From contig NC_011898.1 in assembly GCF_000022065.1 (NCBI RefSeq), forward strand, positions 1,852,501-1,916,500: DNA of 64,000 bases, given 5' to 3'. How positions within the stretch are numbered: position 1 is the first letter of the stretch; every line of letters starts with the position of its first letter. A model generated the notes under the pieces. It had not been told where the DNA came from and ran no database searches. It worked only from the letters and a program-made list of their open reading frames with translations. Origin of the DNA: Ruminiclostridium cellulolyticum H10 (GTDB lineage: Bacteria; Bacillota; Clostridia; Acetivibrionales; DSM-1351). Shown here in pieces: positions 22,317 through 30,304 of the stretch. The translations under genes were made by a program, and so were the position numbers.

Positions 22317-22390
22317 CGCTTCATAATATGAATAGAGAGCCACTGAAGAAACTGTACTTTAATAACTGAATAATGCGGTATTGATAAAAC

Positions 22391-22419
22391 TTGACATATA
22401 TACGTTCCAGATATAGTAT
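22391..22419 (+). promoter_or_regulatory. Promoter of the small membrane protein gene
   Basis: TTGACA at 22391-22396 and TAGTAT at 22414-22419 are separated by 17 bp. The segment CCAGATATAGTATTATTTG covering the -10 recurs almost unchanged upstream of the gene at 23072, so the two may be controlled alike. Confidence 0.65.
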
Positions 22420-22490
22420 TATTTGTAATAAACTATTAATGAAGAATCGTTTAAGATTGTATAATATTATGTTTTGGGAAGGTGATAAAC

Positions 22491-22802
22491 ATGAGTGAAA
22501 TAATTATCTTATATGTAGTTATATTCCTTTTAGTTGGAATCGTCACTTGGATAATATATGAATTAATTCCCAAATTATTATGGTGTATACCTGTTGCTGC
22601 ACTAATTATTTCAGCCAGTTTACTTTTTAAAGATATCAATTTAAGTACATCTGAACCTACATTTGCAAGAAAATGGGAGTTTTATTTCCATAATGATTGG
22701 TCAATGGGTTTTTACTTGTTCTATTTACCTATCATTGTGATAAGTGTATTAACAACCGTTTTTGCATACCTACTTAAACATGTAAGGAGTAAATCCGATT
22801 AA
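22491..22802 (+). CDS. Small three-span membrane protein, function unknown
   Basis: A 103-residue hydrophobic protein with predicted spans at about 3-24, 27-47 and 73-94, a charged middle loop (PTFARKWEFYFHNDW) and a basic C-terminus (KHVRSKSD). The ATG at 22491 follows GGGAAGGTG. I recognise no family. The promoter is good, so the gene is probably real. Confidence 0.65.
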   Translation: MSEIIILYVVIFLLVGIVTWIIYELIPKLLWCIPVAALIISASLLFKDINLSTSEPTFARKWEFYFHNDWSMGFYLFYLPIIVISVLTTVFAYLLKHVRSKSD

Positions 22803-22880
22803 ATACAAAAACACAATTGAGAGGAGATACAATATTTATATTGTATGATCGAAAACATCAACCAAAAGTTCAAAAACATG

Positions 22881-22911
22881 CCGCATATTCAGTTAATGAA
22901 ATGCGGTTTTT
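22881..22911 (+). terminator. Terminator (CCGCAT...ATGCGG type)
   Basis: CCGCAT pairs with ATGCGG, extended by TTCA/TGAA inside, and is followed by TTTTT. It belongs to a set of similar hairpins in this window (23642-23673, 53444-53474). Confidence 0.8.
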
Positions 22912-22923
22912 CATGACCGTTTT

Positions 22924-22950
22924 TTGACGCAAAATAACCAGATGTAGTAT
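22924..22950 (+). promoter_or_regulatory. Possible promoter upstream of the alkyltransferase-like gene
   Basis: TTGACG (22924-22929) and TAGTAT (22945-22950) are 15 bp apart, shorter than ideal. The sequence CCAGATGTAGTATTATTTG around the -10 matches the promoter at 22391-22419, with one difference over 19 bp. Confidence 0.45.
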
Positions 22951-23071
22951 TATTTGTAAATATACGATTATTAGTATAATGCACAGATATAAAAATTTAA
23001 CAAAATTATAAACTGCCTCATTGCACAAAAAGATGGGGTAGTCCATGCTTAGCTGTAGGAGGTGCATTGGT

Positions 23072-23548
23072 ATGGCAAATGAACAGAACAAAGATTTTAA
23101 TACAATGCTTCATAATAATAAGGATATGCCTAAATTACAAATTATTACCGATGAAAAAAGCATTGAAAAGTATGGCGGAGAGCGAATGTACTTTGCTCCA
23201 CCCATGGACTATGACCGGGTTATGAAGAAAGTACCATTAGGTAAGGTAATTACAATAGGACAAATTAGAGACTCCTTTGCAAAGGCAAATGATGCAGATT
23301 TTACAGACCCTATTACCGCAGGAATTTTTGTTTCTATCGCAGCATGGGCGAGCGACCAAAGAAACAGCGAGAAAACGCCATACTGGAGAACACTTAAAGC
23401 AGATGGTGAGTTAAATCCCAAATACCCGGGTGGTATCGAGGCACAAAAAGAAAAATTAGAAGCAGAAGGTCACATAGTTGTTCAGCGAGGCAGAAGTAAT
23501 ATCAGATATTATGTACAGAATTATCAAGATTACTTATGTCAGCTATAA
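23072..23548 (+). CDS. MGMT-family alkyltransferase-like protein lacking the active-site Cys
   Basis: A 158-residue protein. Its middle matches the DNA-binding core of O6-alkylguanine-DNA alkyltransferases: VPLGKVITIGQIRDSFAKA, then ITAGIFVSIAAWAS. Where active enzymes have PCHR, this protein has PYWRT, so it cannot accept an alkyl group on Cys. The final EAQKEKLEAEGHIV matches the MGMT end. Alkyltransferase-like proteins in other species have Trp at this place and flag lesions for excision repair. Tyr here is a variant. The ATG at 23072 follows GTAGGAGGTGC. The leader is about 115 nt long. Confidence 0.75.
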   Translation: MANEQNKDFNTMLHNNKDMPKLQIITDEKSIEKYGGERMYFAPPMDYDRVMKKVPLGKVITIGQIRDSFAKANDADFTDPITAGIFVSIAAWASDQRNSEKTPYWRTLKADGELNPKYPGGIEAQKEKLEAEGHIVVQRGRSNIRYYVQNYQDYLCQL

Positions 23549-23641
23549 CAATTTGACAGTAACCAATTTATCAGTAAATCATAAGCATAAATGAAGGTAA
23601 GCTATTTGCACATTCTTTATATACCAAAAATCAATTATTAC

Positions 23642-23673
23642 CGCACATTCAGTTAGATCGATGTGCGTTTTTT
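23642..23673 (+). terminator. Terminator after the alkyltransferase-like gene
   Basis: CGCACAT (23642-23648) pairs with ATGTGCG (23661-23667), followed by six T. Confidence 0.85.
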
Positions 23674-23731
23674 ATGTCCAAATAACTTCGCAATTTAAAT
23701 AGCAGAGTATCGTTAAAGGAGCAATAAAACC

Positions 23732-25090
23732 GGTACCGTCAAGTATTTTTCGCAAAATTAGATTTAGCCATATGGTAGAAATAAGTTAACCTGCTATGAA
23801 ATCGGACTCATCAGAATCCATGTTTTCTAAATGCTTCATGTTCAGATACTTCTTGCTGCCCCATTGTGTACCTGCAACGTGCCGTAGTCGGGCACATACC
23901 AGCATTAAGGCTGAATTTCCGTCGGGGAAAGTACCAACTACTCTAGTCCGTCGGCGAATCTCCCGATTCAGGCGTTCAATTGTATTGTTAGTACGGATTC
24001 TTGTCCAATGCTCATAAGGGAATTCCATATAAGTAAGAGTTTCTTCAATTCCATCCTCCAATTTTTTAGCTGCCTCTCTTAGTTTCATGGACTTTAATTC
24101 TTCCGCTACCAATTTGGCCTTCTCACGAGCTGATGCCTTGCTTTCCTGTGCATGAATCGCCTTAAGCATTTTTGCCACAAGTTTCATCTTTGATCGCGGT
24201 GTTACAGAAAAAATATTACGGTAAAAATGAACGGTACAACGCTGATATTTAGCTTCTGGAAACACTTCGTTAACTGACTCTAACATACCTAAACATTTAT
24301 CACCTACAATAAGTTTTACACCATCTAGTCCACGACCTTTAAGCCATTGTAAGAATTCCTTCCAACTGGCCTTGTCCTCTTTCATCCCTTCTCTGGCACC
24401 GATAACCTCACGGTAGCCCTCTTGATTTACAGCAATCGCTACAAGAATAGACACATTTTCATATTCACCGCCCCAGTTACGTTTTAGATATATACCGTCT
24501 ACATATACATATGGGTATTTACCGTCCTGCAAAGGGCGGTTTCGCCAGTTTTCAATATGTACATAGGCTTTCTTATTTAGTTCACTTATTGTTCCGGGAG
24601 ATACTTTAGTTCCCCAAAGAGCCTCAGTAATATCTTCTACACGACGAACTGAAACACCGGCCAGATACATTTCAATTAAGGCTTCTTCAACTGAACTTTC
24701 TCGGCGGCGATATCTTTCGATTATTGCTGTCTCAAAAGGCACGCCCTTTAGCTTAGGAACTCTTAGAGTTACTTCACCTGATGTGGTTTGTAAACTACGG
24801 GTGTAATGACCTGAGCGATAGCCTTGTCGTTCCTGTGTACGCTCGTATTTTGCAGCATTGGTTAAGTCTTCAGCCTCTTTATCGAGCAGGTTGTTTAATG
24901 TTTCCTCAACACTACTCCTAACCAGGTTTTTCAGTTCTTCCTTGATGATTCCTTCATTTAGTTGTATAATTTTTTCGGACATATTTACAGTCTCCTTTTT
25001 TGGTATATTTTGTATGGTAACTTAATTCTACCAAATGACTGTAAATCTGTCCTTTTTTATTCGAATTTGCGAAACCTATTATACGTTATC
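23732..25090. mobile_element. IS256-family insertion sequence, complete
   Basis: A 1359-bp element. The two ends align in exact register as imperfect inverted repeats of about 28 bp, sharing the core TTTCGCAAA (left near 23748, right near 25069). It is flanked by identical 8-bp target duplications ATAAAACC at 23724-23731 and 25091-25098, typical of the family. It holds one intact transposase gene on the minus strand. The intact gene and perfect duplication suggest a recent insertion. The sequence on both sides reads as one decayed gene. Confidence 0.9.
23786..24982 (-). CDS. IS256-family (mutator-type) transposase
   Basis: A 398-residue, apparently intact DDE transposase. Conserved segments are the zinc-free N-terminal DNA-binding part with RQGYRSGHYTRSLQTTSGE, the catalytic VDGIYLKRNW (first Asp), LIVGDKCLGMLESVNEVFP (second Asp) and the C-terminal RTNNTIERLNREIRRRTRV containing the Glu. 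It reads opposite to the neighbouring genes and fills the element between the repeats. Confidence 0.95.
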   Translation of the reverse strand: MSEKIIQLNEGIIKEELKNLVRSSVEETLNNLLDKEAEDLTNAAKYERTQERQGYRSGHYTRSLQTTSGEVTLRVPKLKGVPFETAIIERYRRRESSVEEALIEMYLAGVSVRRVEDITEALWGTKVSPGTISELNKKAYVHIENWRNRPLQDGKYPYVYVDGIYLKRNWGGEYENVSILVAIAVNQEGYREVIGAREGMKEDKASWKEFLQWLKGRGLDGVKLIVGDKCLGMLESVNEVFPEAKYQRCTVHFYRNIFSVTPRSKMKLVAKMLKAIHAQESKASAREKAKLVAEELKSMKLREAAKKLEDGIEETLTYMEFPYEHWTRIRTNNTIERLNREIRRRTRVVGTFPDGNSALMLVCARLRHVAGTQWGSKKYLNMKHLENMDSDESDFIAG

Positions 25091-25098
25091 ATAAAACC

Positions 25099-25699
25099 CA
25101 ATCAAATCAGTTTACTAGACGGCAGGATAGCAGCGCAATTTATCCCTACTAACGGACAAATTGTAGGCAGACTTTTTCAAATAACAGTCTGATACTGAAA
25201 GAAAACGATTTTGTATTCAAGCTTCCACCCACATGGGTATATTCCCTCCCATGCATATACGAAATAGATAGCAGGATTGATAACAAGTTAAATACCAATG
25301 AAGACATTGCAGCCGTGCTGACCAAAGGCAAACAGGAATCAATATTTGATATCACCGTAGTATATGTAAAAGATAGTACCAACAGAGAGGTTACAGATAC
25401 AAACGGAAATGAACGACTTGACTGGACATCCCAGGTGTCGATAATAAAAAAGCAAGCGTTTGACAAATACGGAATCACAGAGAGAAAAACAATACTGGTA
25501 AAAAGGATACTCCAATTAACATTCTACTAATTGTAAACAAACAAAATGAAGGCTTCAGCTCAAACATTGTAAAAGAGTATGACATGGTCTTTGCAGTGTC
25601 ACTGCCCTATATTCCTAATGCATCCTACCTTACTGATATGCAGAATAAATCACTCAGAGGGTTAAACACAGACAGCTGGACAAGCTTACAAACGTGATG
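25099..25699 (+). pseudogene. Decayed gene of unknown function, interrupted by IS256-family element
   Basis: Coding-like sequence continues through three frames: NQISLLDGRIAAQFIP (from about 25100), then SLILKENDFVFKLPPTWVY (from about 25190), then, after a shift in the A-run near 25501, INILLIVNKQNEGFSSNIV until the stop at 25699. Removing the IS and one target copy joins the first frame to an open stretch left of the element (from about 23703). There is no intact start. I do not recognise the family. The frameshifts show decay, and the IS may have initiated it or landed in an already dead gene. Confidence 0.5.
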
Positions 25700-25920
25700 G
25701 CCTTATAGATTGAATACAGGCTGCAACAAAGGAAAAAGACAAAAAGTATATTTGGAAAGTGATAAATGGTAGCTACAAATTCAAGAGGAAACACCCAAAC
25801 CTCCAGAATATAACATAAAATACTATAAAAACAGACTTTTACTTATATTACCAATAATATATAATCTATGCATAGTATCTGATCAGGTGCACAAAAAGTT
25901 TAAAATCTTGGAGGCTTAAT
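25700..25920. other. Intergenic region before the FN3 surface protein
   Basis: This may include further debris of the preceding decayed gene (an open stretch reading YIWKVINGSYKFKRKHPN near 25750). It ends with the ribosome site TTGGAGG before 25921. No other feature was recognised. Confidence 0.4.
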
Positions 25921-28269
25921 ATGAATTACAAGAAAGTACTGTTTACGTGTTTTTTTCTCCTAGCATTAGTTATTCCAGTATCAGCTAATGCCACTACGGA
26001 AAAAAATATAATTGATTTATCTAAATGGCAAAATGTAGGTATAAATTATAGTGGCTCAGAGCCAGCACCAATTTGGAAAGTGAATTCGACAAATACAGCT
26101 GTAACGCAGACTTTAAATGCCAGACCGGCAGTTTTTATGGGTGATATGGAGTGTGCGAATAATTCAGTGCGTGGAAGTTTTAGTGTCGATACAACTTCAG
26201 ATAACGACTTTGTAGGTTTTGTTTTTGGCTATAAGGATTCAGGACATTTCTATTTGTTTGATTGGAAGCAATCGGATGAAGATTTTCATGGACTAGGAAA
26301 ACAAGGTATGAGTATTAAGAAAGTAAATACGAATACATCTCTTAGTGACAGTGACTTGTGGCCGACTTCTAATACTGATAAGGTTAAAGTTTTATATCAT
26401 AATAACATTACATATAAGGATCAAATGCTTTATAATTTTACATTAAATTTTACAGATAAAGGTAGCTTTAATATTGTAATAAAGCAGGGGAATACAGTTT
26501 TGGACAGTATCACCATAAAGGATAGCACATACACTTCTGGTAAATTCGGTTTTTATAATTACTCTCAAGAAATGGTTACATACAGTGTATCTGAATTTGA
26601 AAAACTCCCCCCTGTGGTGAAAGTTACTTCAACTCAAAATGAAAAGGTTGATTTATCCTGGACAGCTGTAGAAGGTGCGACCAGCTACAATATAAAACGT
26701 GATACTACTTCTGGTGGCCCATATACAACAATCGGACAAAGCACTTCGACGACATATACTGACACAACAGTAGCCAATGGAACAACATACTACTATGTTG
26801 TAACTGCTGTAAATACCGGAGGAGAGAGTGAAAATTCCAATGAAGTATCTGCAAAGCCAATAGCACCTGCAAAAGCACCAATAAACCTTGTAGCAAAAGC
26901 TAATAATGCAAAAGTTGATTTAGTTTGGTCTGCATCTCAATCTGCGACCAGCTACAATATAAAACGTGCTACTACTGCTGGTGGCCCATATACAACAATC
27001 GGACAAAGCACTTCGACAACATATACTGACACAACAGTAGCCAATGGAACAACATACTACTATGTTGTAACTGCTGTAAATGCTGGAGGAGAGAGTGAAA
27101 ATTCCAATGAAGTATCTGCAAGGCCAATAGCACCTGCAAAAGCACCAATAAACCTTGTAGCAAAAGCTAATAATGCAAAAGTTGATTTAGTTTGGTCTGC
27201 ATCTCAATCTGCGACCAGCTACAATATAAAACGTGCTACTACTGCTGGTGGCCCATATACAACAATCGGACAAAGCACTTCGACAACATATACTGACACA
27301 ACAGTAGCCAATGGAACAACATACTACTATGTTGTAACTGCTGTAAATGCCGGAGGAGAGAGTGAAAATTCCAATGAAGTATCTGCAAAGCCAATAGCAC
27401 CTGCAAAAGCACCAATAAACCTTGTAGCAAAAGCTAATAATGCAAAAGTTGATTTAGTTTGGTCTGCATCTCAATCTGCAACCAGCTACAATATAAAACG
27501 TTCTACCACTGCTGGTGGCCCATATACAACAATCGGACAAAGCACTTCGACAACATATACTGACACAACAGTAGCCAATGGAACAACATACTACTATGTT
27601 GTAACTGCTGTAAATGCCGGAGGAGAGAGTGAAAATTCTAATGAAGTATCAGCAACTCCCACCAATCCAACAGTAACCCTTGAAGTAACTTCAGTTGACA
27701 AAGCAAAGCTGGACGATGAAATAACTGCAAACATAGTAATTCATAACGCTGTAAACATATGTGCCGAAGACCTAAAAATATCTTATGATACTTCCAAACT
27801 ACAATTCATAAATGCGGAAAATGCAGATGGCATGAAAATTTATAAAGAGGATGATATCGCTGCCGGAGTAAAAAGATACATAACGGCTTGTCTCGGTAAA
27901 GCCAATGCTGCAAATGGCGATAAAATATTACTAAAATTGAAGTTCAAAGCTATTGATAAGGGTGAAGCAAAGATTGATATAACAAACGGACGTATTGCAG
28001 ATAATGTAACTCTGGAAATGGATGTTTCACAGGAAAACTGTGGCGAAAAGACAATTTTGATAGAAGGGGTAAAAGACGTTAACCGTACAGGTGAATACAC
28101 TCTTTTGGATTTAGGTATTGATGCATGGTATTACGGGTATGCCGCAGTTGACACAGATACCAGCAAATATGACGCCGACCAGATAATCAATGGATCAATT
28201 GACGATGATGACTTAACTGAAATAGTAGCTCAAATACTTGCTAATACGAACTATTCTGCGAATAAATAA
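25921..28269 (+). CDS. Secreted protein: thrombospondin-C-like, four FN3, cohesin-like and degenerate dockerin
   Basis: A 782-residue exported protein. The signal peptide (about 1-25) ends at SANA. Residues 30-230 resemble a thrombospondin C-terminal (lectin-like) domain, with DNDFVGFVFGYKDSGHFY and FYLFDWKQ. Four fibronectin type III repeats of 89 residues follow (about 235-580). The last three are near-identical in DNA, with a 267-bp period. Residues 585-715 look like a cohesin-type beta-sandwich (VTLEVTSVDKAKLDDEITAN, LKISYDTSKLQF). The C-terminus (DVNRTGEYTLLDLGIDAWYYG...DDDDLTEIV) looks like a dockerin with eroded calcium loops. It may bind carbohydrate or protein at the cell surface or cellulosome. 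A terminator follows. Confidence 0.75.
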   Translation: MNYKKVLFTCFFLLALVIPVSANATTEKNIIDLSKWQNVGINYSGSEPAPIWKVNSTNTAVTQTLNARPAVFMGDMECANNSVRGSFSVDTTSDNDFVGFVFGYKDSGHFYLFDWKQSDEDFHGLGKQGMSIKKVNTNTSLSDSDLWPTSNTDKVKVLYHNNITYKDQMLYNFTLNFTDKGSFNIVIKQGNTVLDSITIKDSTYTSGKFGFYNYSQEMVTYSVSEFEKLPPVVKVTSTQNEKVDLSWTAVEGATSYNIKRDTTSGGPYTTIGQSTSTTYTDTTVANGTTYYYVVTAVNTGGESENSNEVSAKPIAPAKAPINLVAKANNAKVDLVWSASQSATSYNIKRATTAGGPYTTIGQSTSTTYTDTTVANGTTYYYVVTAVNAGGESENSNEVSARPIAPAKAPINLVAKANNAKVDLVWSASQSATSYNIKRATTAGGPYTTIGQSTSTTYTDTTVANGTTYYYVVTAVNAGGESENSNEVSAKPIAPAKAPINLVAKANNAKVDLVWSASQSATSYNIKRSTTAGGPYTTIGQSTSTTYTDTTVANGTTYYYVVTAVNAGGESENSNEVSATPTNPTVTLEVTSVDKAKLDDEITANIVIHNAVNICAEDLKISYDTSKLQFINAENADGMKIYKEDDIAAGVKRYITACLGKANAANGDKILLKLKFKAIDKGEAKIDITNGRIADNVTLEMDVSQENCGEKTILIEGVKDVNRTGEYTLLDLGIDAWYYGYAAVDTDTSKYDADQIINGSIDDDDLTEIVAQILANTNYSANK
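26624..27660 (+). repeat. Tandem FN3-coding repeats, 267-bp period
   Basis: Four consecutive units of 267 bp encode FN3 modules. Units 2-4 differ from each other at only a handful of positions, including synonymous ones; unit 1 is more divergent at its start. The near-identity points to recent duplication or ongoing recombination, so copy number may vary between strains. Confidence 0.85.
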
Positions 28270-28296
28270 ACAATTATAACTACAATAATATAATTA

Positions 28297-28333
28297 AGTA
28301 AAAGAATTTACCACTATGGTAGGTTCTTTTACT
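28297..28333 (+). terminator. Terminator of the FN3 surface protein gene
   Basis: GTAAAAGAA pairs with TTCTTTTAC, with an inner TACC/GGTA, around a short loop; the T-rich tract lies in the 3' arm. It falls between the surface protein and the IS110-family element. Confidence 0.65.
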
Positions 28334-28459
28334 ATATTAAGGAGCATTCCTGTAAAGAAAATAAATGAACTTTGAAAAAATAGATGCCACACTGTAAAAT
28401 TTGAAATGTGAGTTGCCGGTCAAGTAACCACAAATCAAATAACACAGGAGGCATCATAT

Positions 28460-29734
28460 ATGAAGCGTACACAAAATGAGAAGATTTTGCAAATAAAATT
28501 TGAAACATTAGTAGTTGGAATTGACATTGGGAAGGAAACACACTATGCAAGAGCCTTTGATTGCAGAGGACTAGAACTTTCAAAGCTCCTTAAATTCAGC
28601 AACACAAATCAAGGTTACGAAGCCCTTGAGGATTGGATGCAGACAGTGATGAAGGAGCACAGTAAGACAGAAGCAATTGTTGGTTTTGAACCTACAGGAC
28701 ATTACTGGTTCACACTAGGAGATCACTTGCAAAGAAAAGGCCATCGTTTGGGAATTGTAAACCCATTCCATGTTAAATGTACAAGAGAGCTAGATGACAA
28801 TAGCCAAACAAAGAATGATAAAAAAGACCCTAAAACCATAGCAATGCTGGTCAAGGACGGCAGATTCAGGGATGTATATATTCCAGAGGATGTTTACCAA
28901 GAACTTCGTGAAGCGGTTAGCGAAAGAGAACGGTTACTTGAGCAGTTGATAGGTTTGAGCAATCAGGTTATACGTTGGCTTGATATAAGGTTCCCAGAGT
29001 TTAATGAGGTATTTAAGGATTGGACAGGTGATGCAGCTTGGCTGACATTAAAAAACTATCCTACACCAGCAAAAATACTGTCTGCAGGAGCTCCAGCAAT
29101 TGTAGGTACATGGTCAAAGGAAATGAAGAAGCCTAGCATAAAAAGAGCTGAAAAACTTGTAAGGCTTGCAAACGTGTCAATTGGAAGAACGGCAGGAAGT
29201 GAAGCAGCAGAAGCAGCTTTGCAAAATCTGCTTACACAATATGAAATGATATTAAAACAGAAACAGGATACAGAAAGACTGATGCAGGAATTACTCATGA
29301 AAGTACCAAATGCATCAAAATTAGTTGATATTAAAGGGATTGGAATGGTGGCAGCAGCGGTCATTGTCAGTGAAATCGGAGATATCAGCCGATTTAAAGA
29401 CCCTAGACAAATACAGAAAATGGCTGGACTAAGCTTGCGAGAAAATAGCTCAGGCAAGCATAAAGGCAAGACTACGATAAGTAAACGAGGACGAAAACGT
29501 TTAAGAGAAGGGTTGTTCAGAGCTATCATAACAATATTAGCTACAAACCAAGAATTTCGCATGTTACATCAGAAGAATCTTGGCAGAGAGAAGAACCCGC
29601 TTAACAAGATGGAATCCATAATAGCCCTATGCGGCAAGCTTATTCGAGTGATTTTTGCAATATTGACAAAAGGTAGCGATTACGATGCAGGTAAAATGAT
29701 TGAAGATATGAAAGCATCGATGAAGGCAGCATAA
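28460..29734 (+). CDS. IS110-family transposase (DEDD recombinase)
   Basis: A 424-residue intact protein. The N-terminal RuvC-like DEDD domain begins VVGIDIGKETHYARAFD and continues through AIVGFEPTGHYWF, and the NDKKDPKTIAMLV segment holds further acidic residues. The C-terminal transposase_20 domain includes LVDIKGIGMVAAAVIVSEIGD and SGKHKGKTTISKRGRKRLR with the catalytic Ser region. Enzymes of this family are guided by an RNA encoded in the element's own noncoding end. The ribosome site ACAGGAGG is upstream. Confidence 0.94.
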   Translation: MKRTQNEKILQIKFETLVVGIDIGKETHYARAFDCRGLELSKLLKFSNTNQGYEALEDWMQTVMKEHSKTEAIVGFEPTGHYWFTLGDHLQRKGHRLGIVNPFHVKCTRELDDNSQTKNDKKDPKTIAMLVKDGRFRDVYIPEDVYQELREAVSERERLLEQLIGLSNQVIRWLDIRFPEFNEVFKDWTGDAAWLTLKNYPTPAKILSAGAPAIVGTWSKEMKKPSIKRAEKLVRLANVSIGRTAGSEAAEAALQNLLTQYEMILKQKQDTERLMQELLMKVPNASKLVDIKGIGMVAAAVIVSEIGDISRFKDPRQIQKMAGLSLRENSSGKHKGKTTISKRGRKRLREGLFRAIITILATNQEFRMLHQKNLGREKNPLNKMESIIALCGKLIRVIFAILTKGSDYDAGKMIEDMKASMKAA

Positions 29735-30030
29735 GGCTGGAGATATGCATAAAAACAGGACTACAACGTACTCTGACGACCGCAACAGAGCAAGTTGAAT
29801 TCTTGTAATTAAGGTTAACAATAGCAGTATTTGAACATTGAAATGCAGAGCCGGGGCAGTCAAGTTGAATTTCACCTTTAGGGCGTAGACCCAGTTTAGG
29901 AGCATGATTGACGTTCTATCTCTAGGAAAAGCAGGACGAAGGAATTAGGCACATTGATGCCGGAAGATATGGGAGGTTTGCAACCTGGAGTTATGTAGAA
30001 TCCCGATGGCCGAGATAAGAAAACACACGC
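29735..30030 (+). ncRNA. Candidate IS110 guide (bridge) RNA region
   Basis: About 300 bp after the transposase has no coding potential and several short hairpins: CTCTG/CAGAG near 29773, GGG/CCC around GGGCGTAGACCC near 29880, and AGGTT/AACCT near 29978. The sequence CAAGTTGAATT occurs twice (near 29791 and 29857). Family knowledge says the guide RNA comes from the noncoding end. The assignment here is inference; boundaries and guide loops are not determined. Confidence 0.35.
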
Positions 30031-30169
30031 GGTTTATTTTCTCTGCTCAGATTCACAAAATTATCAGATGTTATGCAACTACTAGAGAAAAGGCTTAGCA
30101 TAAACAAAATGAAATACTGTGAAAAACTAAGATAATGAAAGAAAATGAGAGTATATTAAGGAGGTTTCT

Positions 30170-30304
30170 ATGTCTAATATCACAAACCAAAATTAAAAAC
30201 AGGAAGGGGATATAAATAAGGATAGTCCTGACTACACCAAAATGAAGGAATTCGACATGGAGGAAGTACTGTGCCTCAGACAAAGCTGTTATATTGTCTC
30301 ATTA
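30170..30304 (+). pseudogene. Possible small gene remnant with in-frame stop
   Basis: A strong ribosome site (AAGGAGG, about 30159) precedes an ATG at 30170 that reads MSNITNQN and then meets TAA. The same frame stays open for 36 more codons (KQEGDINKDSPDYTKMKEFD onward) to a stop at 30304. This looks like a short peptide gene broken by one nonsense change, but could be chance. No family is recognised. Confidence 0.3.

Larger units (their letters stand above)
28340..30030 (+). mobile_element. IS110-family insertion sequence (ends approximate)
   Basis: One intact transposase gene is flanked by about 120 bp on the left and roughly 300 bp of structured noncoding DNA on the right. IS110-family elements lack long inverted repeats and usually make no target duplication, so I cannot fix the ends. 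The given limits are estimates from the loss of coding and structural signal. The long 3' noncoding part is more like the IS1111 subgroup arrangement. Confidence 0.6.

Noticed and set aside
22350-22376. Resemblance of CTGTACTTTAATAACTGAATAATG to the rRNA spacer near 547
   Set aside because: The match is short and AT-rich, and there is no other rRNA-like sequence nearby.
26705-27430. Three minus-strand ORFs of 63 codons repeated every 267 bp
   Set aside because: They are antisense shadows of the FN3 repeats; their periodicity only reflects the repeats.
25921-28269. CRISPR-like array suggested by the regular repeats
   Set aside because: The 267-bp units are in frame, encode FN3 domains and have no unique spacers.
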